Both the position numbers and the translations under genes were made by a program. A DNA stretch of 64,000 bases from Mucilaginibacter gossypiicola (GTDB lineage: Bacteria; Bacteroidota; Bacteroidia; Sphingobacteriales; Sphingobacteriaceae): assembly GCF_900110105.1 (NCBI RefSeq), contig NZ_FOCL01000010.1, positions 124,001 to 188,000 on the forward strand. Reading direction: 5' to 3'. Below are positions 53,211-59,857 of the stretch, one piece after another. Under the pieces are notes generated by a model, which ran no database searches, had not been told where the DNA came from, and saw nothing but the letters and a program-made list of their open reading frames with translations. The first letter of the stretch is position 1. Every line of letters begins with the position of its first letter.

Positions 53211-53620
53211 GATATAGAGTTTTTAATGTCCTTAACCAATGTTTGCAGGCTCCTGATCTCTTGGTTAAGCAAGGCTCTTTCCATACCGTTGAGATCATTT
53301 CCCTGGTTATGCTTTTTAGCAAGCTGGTTTATATTGGCAGCTATATGATTCAAGGTTCCTGTCAATTGCAACACTGACCTCGGTAGCGTTCGTACCCTGA
53401 TCACCGCCCGATTGTGCAAACCAAGATCACGGAGAAATACAGATACTGTTTTCCCAACATTCCGGGCATTTGCCTGGATAATCTTTTTCTCTAAAAGGTT
53501 GCACATAACACTTAGGGCTTCACTTTTTTTATGCGGCACCTTAGGGCGTCCCCCCTTGTTGATTCTTCCTTTTTTTTCCTCACCAACCGCCTTACCTGTC
53601 TTTTTGATTAAGCCTTTCAT
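53207..53620 (-). CDS. MobC-like relaxosome accessory protein
   Basis: 137 aa from ATG at 53620 (MKGLIKKTGKAVGEEKKGRI). A longer frame to 53773 exists, but it runs through palindromic oriT-like DNA. The lysine-rich N-terminus with GGRPKVPHKKSE is followed by a ribbon-helix-helix-like part and the MobC signature LTGTLNHIAANINQLAKKHN (about 93-112). MobC proteins bind at oriT and help the relaxase open the strands. Confidence 0.82.
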   Translation of the reverse strand: MKGLIKKTGKAVGEEKKGRINKGGRPKVPHKKSEALSVMCNLLEKKIIQANARNVGKTVSVFLRDLGLHNRAVIRVRTLPRSVLQLTGTLNHIAANINQLAKKHNQGNDLNGMERALLNQEIRSLQTLVKDIKNSIS

Positions 53621-53639
53621 AAGATTAAATTCTTTAAAA

Positions 53640-53775
53640 TACCCCCCGAATGCGATAGCATGAGTGGGGGCCAGCAAGTTTCGGCAGGGCCGAAACATAG
53701 CTGGCTCCACTTTGGGGCTAATGCCCCTCGTGTTAGCCGAATACTTCGTATCCGGGACTTGCGACTTTTCCATTT
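53640..53775. other. Candidate origin of transfer (oriT)
   Basis: Three nested or adjacent palindromes lie directly upstream of the mobilization genes: CCCCC/GGGGG around ATGC-GATA-GCAT (53643-53670), GTTTCGGCAGGGCCGAAAC (53678-53696) and GGGGCTAATGCCCC (53714-53727). The dense inverted repeats at the head of the mobC-relaxase operon fit an oriT. The nick site is not identified. Confidence 0.55.
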
Positions 53776-53820
53776 GGTTTGATTTTAGATTTCGGGCTTT
53801 AGCTCGAAATGCTTATTTGC

Positions 53821-54168
53821 TTAATAAGTTTTTGGGCTTTTTCGAGAGCCAGTAAACTGCTGTACCGCCTCTTCTCTGATTTCGTCCGCTGTCTTCTTCC
53901 GGCCAGACTTAATCCATTCCGTCAATTCGGATCGATAGAAATACAGCCGCTTGCCGCGCTTATTCACGGGGATTTCTTTACGGCATACTTTGCTGTAAAT
54001 TGTGGGTACGGAGAGATTTAGAAATTTGGCAGCGTTAGAAATGGTCAGGAGTTCTTCGTGTCCGGGTGGCTGCTCATGCTGATGAAGTAAAAGCTGTTCA
54101 ATGCTTTCAAGCTTATCCTGAAGTTTGCTTACCGCTTGCGGTAATTGGTCAAATGTTAGTGTTTCCAT
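53821..54168 (-). CDS. Excisionase-family helix-turn-helix protein
   Basis: 115 aa. A short N-terminal helix (LPQAVSKLQDKLESIEQLLL) is followed by a MerR-like HTH_17 domain: EELLTISNAAKFLNLSVPTIYSKVCRKEIP and GKRLYFYRSELTEWIKSG (about 38-92). Such proteins act as recombination directionality factors or regulators in Bacteroidota integrative elements. It is the likely excisionase partner of the island integrase, although the integrase gene is 24 kb away. Confidence 0.82.
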   Translation of the reverse strand: METLTFDQLPQAVSKLQDKLESIEQLLLHQHEQPPGHEELLTISNAAKFLNLSVPTIYSKVCRKEIPVNKRGKRLYFYRSELTEWIKSGRKKTADEIREEAVQQFTGSRKSPKTY

Positions 54169-54265
54169 TGCGCATTATTTGTTTAATGCTGCAATTGTAG
54201 TGGCTTGTTTTGCTGGGTTACAAGAGGGTAAACTGTAACCTCACTGCAACCCACTCATTTCTTTG

Positions 54266-55309
54266 TTATCTTTTGTTACGAGGCGTAGGTAGGATATAAA
54301 ATTTATCCTCCTTTTGTTCAATTTTAAGGATAGGGGATTTGCAGGGTCGGGTTTTGGTAGACATTAGACCGTTGAGATAGCCCTCCGTTAATTCCCTTGC
54401 TTCGGCTTGATTAGAAAGATAATTAAATTTTGGAGCGATCCATCGCTCCAAGTCTGCCATCTGGCAACCTACGATAAGCCGGGCATCAAATAACTGTTTG
54501 AATGCATCGGCCAGCTGATTGCCAAAACCACGGAAAACCAACGGCCTCTCCGGTGCCTCATCTGATAATAACAGTCTTTCAAGTTTGGAGTGATCTGCAG
54601 AAACAAAATACTCTCTTAATAAGTCGAGCAGTTGCGAGGCTATGCCTGGTTTGAAAGTCGGGTAGCGATCTATTGATTTAGTGGGTGGTTCATTTTCAAA
54701 CACCGCTTCCTGTACTTTACTTATTTCTGTCGGCTCATCAGCCTGAATGGCCTCCTGCTTTTTAGCATGAAGTGATTTTTGAAAGTCTTCAAATGAAAGA
54801 TGTTCTTTGATCGAGTTTTCAGCATCATAGATTAGTTCCATCAGAAACTTCTCACGTAACTTAACAGAATCGCCCAGGTCCTCCGCAAATTTGGAGGTCA
54901 CTTCAATATCAGCGCCGTCAGACTGAAGGTTATTCACGATAAACAAATAATCCAAGCGGACAGAAAAAATAAAAGAGCGATCATAAATCAGCTTCATTTC
55001 CGAATAGTGCTGATTATAATTACCCCAAAACTCTTTAAACCGGCTACGAACTTTAGACAATTCAGCCAACTGAAGTTTAATGCGCTCTTTATCTAACGTA
55101 ATTAAATCAATAAAAGCCATATCCTTTAATACCCTTAGTTCGCTCCTGTAGGAAAAGGAATCATAGTATTGAGTTTGGTAGGTTAAATCATAGGCTTTAA
55201 CGTGCTCCTTTTCATTCGTACCCGATTCCATTTGAATATCATCTTCGACAATACGCAAGTCAAAAGTTTGGATGCGGGTAAGAAATTCTTGTAGGTGCTG
55301 CATATTCAT
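54266..55309 (-). CDS. Mobile-element protein of unknown function
   Basis: 347 aa, without signal peptide or membrane segment. The N-terminal half is helical (LRVLKDMAFIDLITLDKERI, LAELSKVRSRFKEFWGNYNQ). The C-terminal part contains LVFRGFGNQLADAFKQLFDA and RLIVGCQMADLERWIAPKFN, then YLNGLMSTKTRPCKSPILKI. Proteins with this C-terminal pattern often accompany HTH and mobilization genes in Bacteroidota islands. I cannot name a family or function. Confidence 0.6.
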   Translation of the reverse strand: MNMQHLQEFLTRIQTFDLRIVEDDIQMESGTNEKEHVKAYDLTYQTQYYDSFSYRSELRVLKDMAFIDLITLDKERIKLQLAELSKVRSRFKEFWGNYNQHYSEMKLIYDRSFIFSVRLDYLFIVNNLQSDGADIEVTSKFAEDLGDSVKLREKFLMELIYDAENSIKEHLSFEDFQKSLHAKKQEAIQADEPTEISKVQEAVFENEPPTKSIDRYPTFKPGIASQLLDLLREYFVSADHSKLERLLLSDEAPERPLVFRGFGNQLADAFKQLFDARLIVGCQMADLERWIAPKFNYLSNQAEARELTEGYLNGLMSTKTRPCKSPILKIEQKEDKFYILPTPRNKR

Positions 55310-55370
55310 TATTTAAAATGAATGCTTAAATTTAACAACAGTGCGAATATTAAGATTAAACCCAGAACTC

Positions 55371-56456
55371 TTATTGTCGTTGGCGTAAAAGCTTCATATA
55401 TGTTTGCGTACTATCTCTGCCTTCCCAAGCCGCTTTAATATGATCAGAAAGTTCTGGAATGTCAGTTTCAATAGATGATTTCCACAAAACAGGGTTATAT
55501 TCAAAATAACGCATCATATTATCAACATCAAAAATGCTACCAGTTCCCTTAGCTTTAATAATCACAACAGGTTTATCAAGAGCCATTCTCATTCCTAATT
55601 CGAAAAGAACATTCGGATTATGATCGGTCAAATCAGCTACTACCAAATCAGCATTTAATAATTCATTTATTATTGTAGAATGAATAATGTCACTACCTTT
55701 AATATTTGCGGTATAGGCTTCAAAGCCAGCTTTTTCAACTGCTGGGGTTATCAAACTCTGTAAAACCTCTTTAAAAAAGCCTAATGGCCTATCCGGGTTT
55801 TTTTCACTAAAAGGGATAGCTACAAATATACGCTTTAACCCTTTTTTAGACCCTCTGCTTGAAGATGTATGGGATACTACCTCGACATCTTCTAATAAGA
55901 TTGACCTATCATCTGAATTGGTTTGATAGTCTATATCATTTACTTTGTTTATATGAAGATCTGAACAATTTTGATTGAACAACTCAGCAAATTCTTTGTG
56001 GAAAGATGGATTTAATTTGAATTTATGCTCAAGGGTATTGCCCAAATAAGTCATCTCCGGTAAAACAGATCCCTTATAATGTTCTAAAACTTTTTTAAAA
56101 AGAGGAACTTGCAAAAAAGCTTCAATTTTTTTTTCTCTTTCTATTTCAGGTGTATCAGCATAAATAATTTCTTTCCCCAAAGGTTCGATATTAATTGTTT
56201 CTGAATGTCTCGTTCCTGACGTTATTCCAAACTCTCTAGAAGATGCAGCATAGTAAACAAAATCATTATTTGTGATAGCGAATCCTATCGCTTTCCCAAC
56301 TTCTTTTGGGCTCCATGGATTTCCACCATTAAGTTCTCTTATTTTCCTACCTATAATTAAACATTTCTCCAAAGTGATTCTTGGATATGGCCTTATTTCT
56401 CGCTTAATTTCAGGTTTACTCGTTGGAGTTTTAGCTGCAGATTCATTTTTTGCCAT
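55371..56456 (-). CDS. Winged-helix and nucleoside deoxyribosyltransferase-like protein, predicted defence effector
   Basis: 361 aa. The N-terminal half (about 20-150: ITLEKCLIIGRKIRELNGGN, WSPKEVGKAIGF, EPLGKEIIYA) looks like a winged-helix module similar to DUF5343. The C-terminal half (about 205-330) is a nucleoside 2-deoxyribosyltransferase/TIR-like fold: KRIFVAIPFSEKN, DIIHSTIINELLNADLVVAD and LTDHNPNVLFELGMRMALDK, with the conserved Glu in FELG near residue 285. Domains of this class hydrolyse nucleotides or NAD in conflict systems. The gene is next to unknown genes at the island end. The function is inferred. Confidence 0.68.
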   Translation of the reverse strand: MAKNESAAKTPTSKPEIKREIRPYPRITLEKCLIIGRKIRELNGGNPWSPKEVGKAIGFAITNNDFVYYAASSREFGITSGTRHSETINIEPLGKEIIYADTPEIEREKKIEAFLQVPLFKKVLEHYKGSVLPEMTYLGNTLEHKFKLNPSFHKEFAELFNQNCSDLHINKVNDIDYQTNSDDRSILLEDVEVVSHTSSSRGSKKGLKRIFVAIPFSEKNPDRPLGFFKEVLQSLITPAVEKAGFEAYTANIKGSDIIHSTIINELLNADLVVADLTDHNPNVLFELGMRMALDKPVVIIKAKGTGSIFDVDNMMRYFEYNPVLWKSSIETDIPELSDHIKAAWEGRDSTQTYMKLLRQRQ

Positions 56457-56502
56457 TTATTTTAATCTTATGTTTTACTATATATTATAGAATCAATAAT
56501 AT

Positions 56503-56802
56503 TTAAGACCTTGGCCAATTGCTAATTATCCAATCTGCAATTTTCTTGTGTGTACGTTGGTTATGCGGTACATCATATCGAATCATTTTCTCTATTTTTT
56601 GGTATGTTTCCAACGTTGGCGCCCCCGACACATGTTTATCAGCAAAATGGTTAATAAAATATAGGATTTCATAGCCTTCGGTTCTGTTTAATTCAGACCA
56701 ATCAGTTCCTTTCGTGTAGTAAGGATTATCATGGTCGGCTTTTGCCACCCATTTATAATACTTCCCATCGTCATAAAGCATTTGTGATTTTAAATAGCTC
56801 AT
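56503..56802 (-). CDS. Small conserved-looking protein of unknown function
   Basis: 99 aa, rich in Tyr, Lys and Trp (KYYKWVAKADHDNPYYTKGT, ELNRTEGYEILYFINHFADK). The C-terminus contains IRYDVPHNQRTHKKIADWII. No signal peptide. It lies in the same orientation as the effector-like gene, 46 nt upstream of it, and could be its partner. No family recognised. Confidence 0.6.
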   Translation of the reverse strand: MSYLKSQMLYDDGKYYKWVAKADHDNPYYTKGTDWSELNRTEGYEILYFINHFADKHVSGAPTLETYQKIEKMIRYDVPHNQRTHKKIADWIISNWPRS

Positions 56803-57078
56803 AATAAGTAAACAAGGTTTAAGATTTTATAAAGATACTAACTTATTAATAATTATTTAATGATTATTAGGCAGCAATAGTTACCGCAAATGCTCTGCTT
56901 ATGATGCTGTAAACGATCAATGATGACCGAAACTCGAACCTTCCTTTATGCATTTTTTTGATTACTATTTCCCTTTACTAAGCTTTCTTTCAGAAAACCC
57001 AAGTGAAACAAAAAAGAGAATGCAAAAATTACATAAGTTATAGTAAATTAGAGCATTGGAACTACTCAAGCTATTACC
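56803..57078. other. Divergent intergenic region
   Basis: AT-rich DNA between two divergently transcribed unknown genes. It should contain promoters in both directions. I see no RNA gene, repeat or clear consensus. Confidence 0.35.
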
Positions 57079-57759
57079 ATGATTAATAAAGTGCCTGTAA
57101 AAAAATTAATTGAATTCAGAAGATTATCTGAAAGAAGGCGCTCGACTTTTGCAAATAGCCTCAAAACTCCAAAAATGCCTAAGTCTGATGACAGTAGTGG
57201 AGGAGATTACTGGAAAAGAAGCACAAGTGGATTAAGTAATGCTTTTAAGTATAATGATAACAAACTAATCCAAGAAAAGATAGACTCCGTGTCAAGTGTT
57301 TATGAGTCGGCAAGAAAAGAAAGTACGAAAAGAATGTACAAACGGAACCTTGAAATACTGCACAGTTATACAACCTTCGATTTCTCAATTTGGCGCCCCC
57401 CAACAGATTTGCGATTTCTTACTAAATCAAAATTAATGTTAACTATAAAAGATATACCTATACAGGTTCTTCCACATCATATTTTTTCCTATGAAGATAA
57501 AGGAAAGTCAAGCATAGGAGGTATTTGGTTTGTTGTTTGGTTAGATGGTTTCAAACCAGGCGATTTGGGAATTTATTCTGAGTCTTTATTCCGATACTTA
57601 ACACTTATCTATTCAAAAAAATATAATGTAGATCCTAATTACTGTTTGACCGTCGATGCTTCTAGTAAAGATGTGGTGAGCTATACTCAGGTTTTAAAAG
57701 GTAAAATTCCTTCATTGCTTGAAAATACCGTTGATACACTTAACAAATTTTTAATTTGA
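57079..57759 (+). CDS. Protein of unknown function (island right end)
   Basis: 226 aa. The basic N-terminus (VKKLIEFRRLSERRRSTFAN) is followed by a helical part (KLIQEKIDSVSSVYESARKE) and a mixed alpha/beta C-terminal half with IWFVVWLDGFKPGDLGIYSE and SLFRYLTLIYSKKYNVDPNY. No signal peptide or membrane helix. It is followed 18 nt later by a 66-aa gene, probably in an operon. No family recognised. Confidence 0.6.
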   Translation: MINKVPVKKLIEFRRLSERRRSTFANSLKTPKMPKSDDSSGGDYWKRSTSGLSNAFKYNDNKLIQEKIDSVSSVYESARKESTKRMYKRNLEILHSYTTFDFSIWRPPTDLRFLTKSKLMLTIKDIPIQVLPHHIFSYEDKGKSSIGGIWFVVWLDGFKPGDLGIYSESLFRYLTLIYSKKYNVDPNYCLTVDASSKDVVSYTQVLKGKIPSLLENTVDTLNKFLI

Positions 57760-57777
57760 TATCTAAAGCTTAAGCAC

Positions 57778-57978
57778 ATGACAAATTACGATTTAACTAA
57801 ACTTAATTTAACAATAGGAGATTATATTCATATTATGAATGAGAGTGGAGAAATGTTTTACGGAAATTATTTAGGTAATTTCGACGGCATGAATGGAACA
57901 TTTAGTTTTGCCAATCACTCAAATGGTCAAACTCAAACTATAGTAATTAACAAACTTCAAAGATTAGGTATATCATAA
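57778..57978 (+). CDS. Small beta-rich protein of unknown function
   Basis: 66 aa. Short strands (GDYIHIMNESGEMFYGNYLG, NGTFSFANHSNGQTQTIVIN) suggest a small SH3-like barrel. It is downstream of, and close to, the 226-aa gene. The two could form a two-gene unit; the function is unknown. Confidence 0.5.
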   Translation: MTNYDLTKLNLTIGDYIHIMNESGEMFYGNYLGNFDGMNGTFSFANHSNGQTQTIVINKLQRLGIS

Positions 57979-58285
57979 CATATGCCTTTTGCTGTTTGAT
58001 TCTTTTTACGTCAATAATGTCTGTACCTTTTGAATGGTGAAGACGGAGTAAATTAAGTCTATGACAAATCTACGCCGCCCGAAAACACACATTCAATATT
58101 GAAATATTTTAATTCAGATCAGGGATGTTTTTTATTAAGCGATCGAGATTCAGCTAACTAATCTTCTCCATCTTTTTACATTGGTTCTAAATCGACTATC
58201 ATGGCTTTATTGGTCCAAAAAAGATCATAAAGTGCTCATGAGCTCTCGTACAGAAAATCATGCATGATTATAAAAACTTCAAAAT
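57979..58285. other. Non-coding DNA at the island right end
   Basis: About 300 bp after the last island gene. I see no ORF with coding character and no RNA gene; the arm-type repeat starts at its end. Confidence 0.35.
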
Positions 58286-58305
58286 TGTGTGAGAAATGTG
58301 TGAGA
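58286..58305 (+). promoter_or_regulatory. Integrase arm-type site, right end
   Basis: TGTGTGAGAAATGTGTGAGA is identical to 29781-29800. It lies about 75 nt inside the right core site, mirroring the left end. Confidence 0.6.
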
Positions 58306-58312
58306 AACAAAA

Positions 58313-58336
58313 AACCCCACTCGCCAGAGTGGGGTT
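58313..58336 (-). terminator. Terminator of tRNA-Asn supplied by the island
   Basis: AACCCCACTC and GAGTGGGGTT form a perfect 10-bp stem with a 4-nt loop, flanked by A-rich DNA that gives a U-run on the minus strand. It follows the tRNA 3' end. Confidence 0.75.
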
Positions 58337-58354
58337 AAATCATTGATTTTGAGG

Positions 58355-58428
58355 CTCCTGAGCCTGGACTCGAACCAGGGACCCTCTGATTAACAGTCAG
58401 ATGCTCTAACCGGCTGAGCTACTCAGGA
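58355..58428 (-). tRNA. tRNA-Asn (GTT)
   Basis: 74 nt including the discriminator G. The acceptor stem TCCTGAG/CTCAGGA pairs fully; the D arm GCTC..GAGC, anticodon arm TCTGA-CTGTTAA-TCAGA (anticodon GTT) and T arm CCTGG-TTCGAGT-CCAGG are all complete. CCA is not encoded. The gene is functional and its 3' half was contributed by the integrated island. Confidence 0.96.
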
Positions 58429-58449
58429 ATCTAATCCGGTTGGGGATTG

Positions 58450-58480
58450 CAAAAGTATAATTTTCATTGATATTTCACAA
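58450..58480 (-). promoter_or_regulatory. Bacteroidota-type promoter of tRNA-Asn
   Basis: On the minus strand, TTG (58480-58478) is followed after 20 nt by TACTTTTG (58457-58450), matching the -33/-7 consensus. The tRNA starts 21 nt downstream. Confidence 0.75.
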
Positions 58481-58567
58481 TTTTATTCAACTTGTTATTA
58501 ACATAACATTACCCATGTTAAAAATTGAGGCATAAACCACTGAAAGCGTGCAGGCTTGGGGAATTAA

Positions 58568-58595
58568 AAAAGCCACACATGTCTGTGTAGCTTTT
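58568..58595 (-). terminator. Terminator of the acyltransferase gene
   Basis: AAAAGCCACACA and TGTGTAGCTTTT pair with one mismatch across a 4-nt loop. The A-run on the left supplies the U-run for the minus strand. It lies 50 nt after the stop. Confidence 0.75.
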
Positions 58596-58645
58596 CGAAA
58601 CGCTCAATACAATGGGTAGTTTCATCGCCAAATACAGGTTATTTC

Positions 58646-59752
58646 TTAACCAAGCTTTTTCCGCAACCATTTACGAACCGGCTCATCGTACCATTTCAAA
58701 GTGATATACGCCAGGATTATTGCCCCTATCAAAATAGCTAAGGCATAAGGCCAGGCCTGTACTATGGTTACGCCTTTATGATTGCTGATCCATGCTACAT
58801 AAAAATAAACCAGCGGATAATGTACCAGGTAAAGCGGATAGGATATATCACCCAGGAATTTGCATATCCTGTTTTCTTTTTGAGTTTGTATTACGCCGCT
58901 GGCACCAAGGTAAACGATAAGCGGGAAAACAATAATAATGCAAACTGATTCATAGATCCCGTTCATCCAAAGATGGTTGGCGCCGCCGATGCGCGGCATG
59001 TATAGTACGATAGCCACCAACAAACTACACCACAAAAATGCATTTTTAATACGGGTAGGTTTTACCACGCGTGAAAGCAACAGGCCGGCAAAGAAAGGGT
59101 ATATTGTACGGGTTAATCCTACGCGTACCTGTTCTGCATTTAAAGTCCAACCACCGCTAACATCTCCATTAGTTATAGCCATATGCGCCAGTGCTACAGC
59201 TGCAATGCAAACTAATACAGTTAATGTAGTTTTTGAAAACTTTCTGATCCAAACCGCATAAAGAATATTGGCGACGTACTCAAAAAATAACGACCAACCT
59301 ACACTGTTCATAGGGTGCATCTCTTCCCAGCCACGTATATCAAGCGATAAAGGCACCGGCAGTATGGTATAACCAATCAGCATTACCAGCAGCATTTTCC
59401 ACACAGGTACAGTATGGATTAGCGGCCATATAGCAGAGTCGGTAAAATAGAATCCGATAGCACCCAGTGTCATCCCCAAAACCACCATTGGCTGCAGGCG
59501 CTCGATACGGCGTTTAAAGAAACTGCCCACTGTCATTTTATCCCAGCGATCGTCATAAGCGTAGCCTATTACAAAACCTGATAGCAGGAAAAAGAAATCG
59601 ACAGCCAGGTAGCCGTGGTTAACGATGATATCCAGGTGACTGGTTCCCAGTGGTTCGGTTAGGTGAAAGGTAACTACGATAATGGCTGCAACTCCGCGTA
59701 AGCCATCCAATATCGGGTAATGCGGTTTAGTACTTAAGTTGTTATTATTCAT
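58646..59752 (-). CDS. Acyltransferase family 3 membrane protein (OafA/YrhL-like)
   Basis: 368 aa with about ten membrane helices. The N-terminal signature YPILDGLRGVAAIIVVTFHL contains the family's Arg and catalytic His. VNHGYLAVDFFFLLSGFVIG and FFKRRIERLQPMVVLGM are typical of acyltransferase 3. These enzymes O-acylate surface polysaccharides or other acceptors at the inner membrane. The start MNNNNLSTK is the only upstream Met in frame near the domain. Monocistronic, with terminators on both sides. Confidence 0.9.
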   Translation of the reverse strand: MNNNNLSTKPHYPILDGLRGVAAIIVVTFHLTEPLGTSHLDIIVNHGYLAVDFFFLLSGFVIGYAYDDRWDKMTVGSFFKRRIERLQPMVVLGMTLGAIGFYFTDSAIWPLIHTVPVWKMLLVMLIGYTILPVPLSLDIRGWEEMHPMNSVGWSLFFEYVANILYAVWIRKFSKTTLTVLVCIAAVALAHMAITNGDVSGGWTLNAEQVRVGLTRTIYPFFAGLLLSRVVKPTRIKNAFLWCSLLVAIVLYMPRIGGANHLWMNGIYESVCIIIVFPLIVYLGASGVIQTQKENRICKFLGDISYPLYLVHYPLVYFYVAWISNHKGVTIVQAWPYALAILIGAIILAYITLKWYDEPVRKWLRKKLG

Positions 59753-59786
59753 TTTACAGGATAAAAGAATAGGGCGCTGATATTAT

Positions 59787-59839
59787 AAGAGCCACATACA
59801 GTCCTGTCAATCTTAACAGAAAAGCAGTATGTGACTCTT
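59787..59839 (-). terminator. Terminator of the glutaminase-A-like gene
   Basis: AAGAGCCACATAC and GTATGTGACTCTT (13-bp arms, one mismatch) enclose a shorter hairpin, CCTGT/ACAG-like. It lies between two genes of the same strand. Confidence 0.65.
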
Positions 59840-59857
59840 AAATATTTACCCGGGAAG

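Larger units (their letters stand above)
29650..58398. mobile_element. Integrative mobilizable genomic island in tRNA-Asn
   Basis: The element is bounded by the 19-bp core repeats at 29650-29668 and 58380-58398. The left end holds a tyrosine integrase; an HTH excisionase-like gene, a MobC-like protein, a relaxase and an oriT-like region lie at 52.3-54.2 kb. No type IV secretion genes are present, so it should depend on a helper for transfer. Cargo is a DUF262 pair, a type I R-M operon with a methylase-kinase fusion, AbiE and a predicted effector. A second partial integrase and an IS110 element show a composite history. Confidence 0.85.

Noticed and set aside
53621..53773. N-terminal extension of the MobC-like protein
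   Set aside because: The added 51 residues are encoded by strongly palindromic DNA; the basic start at 53620 fits the family.
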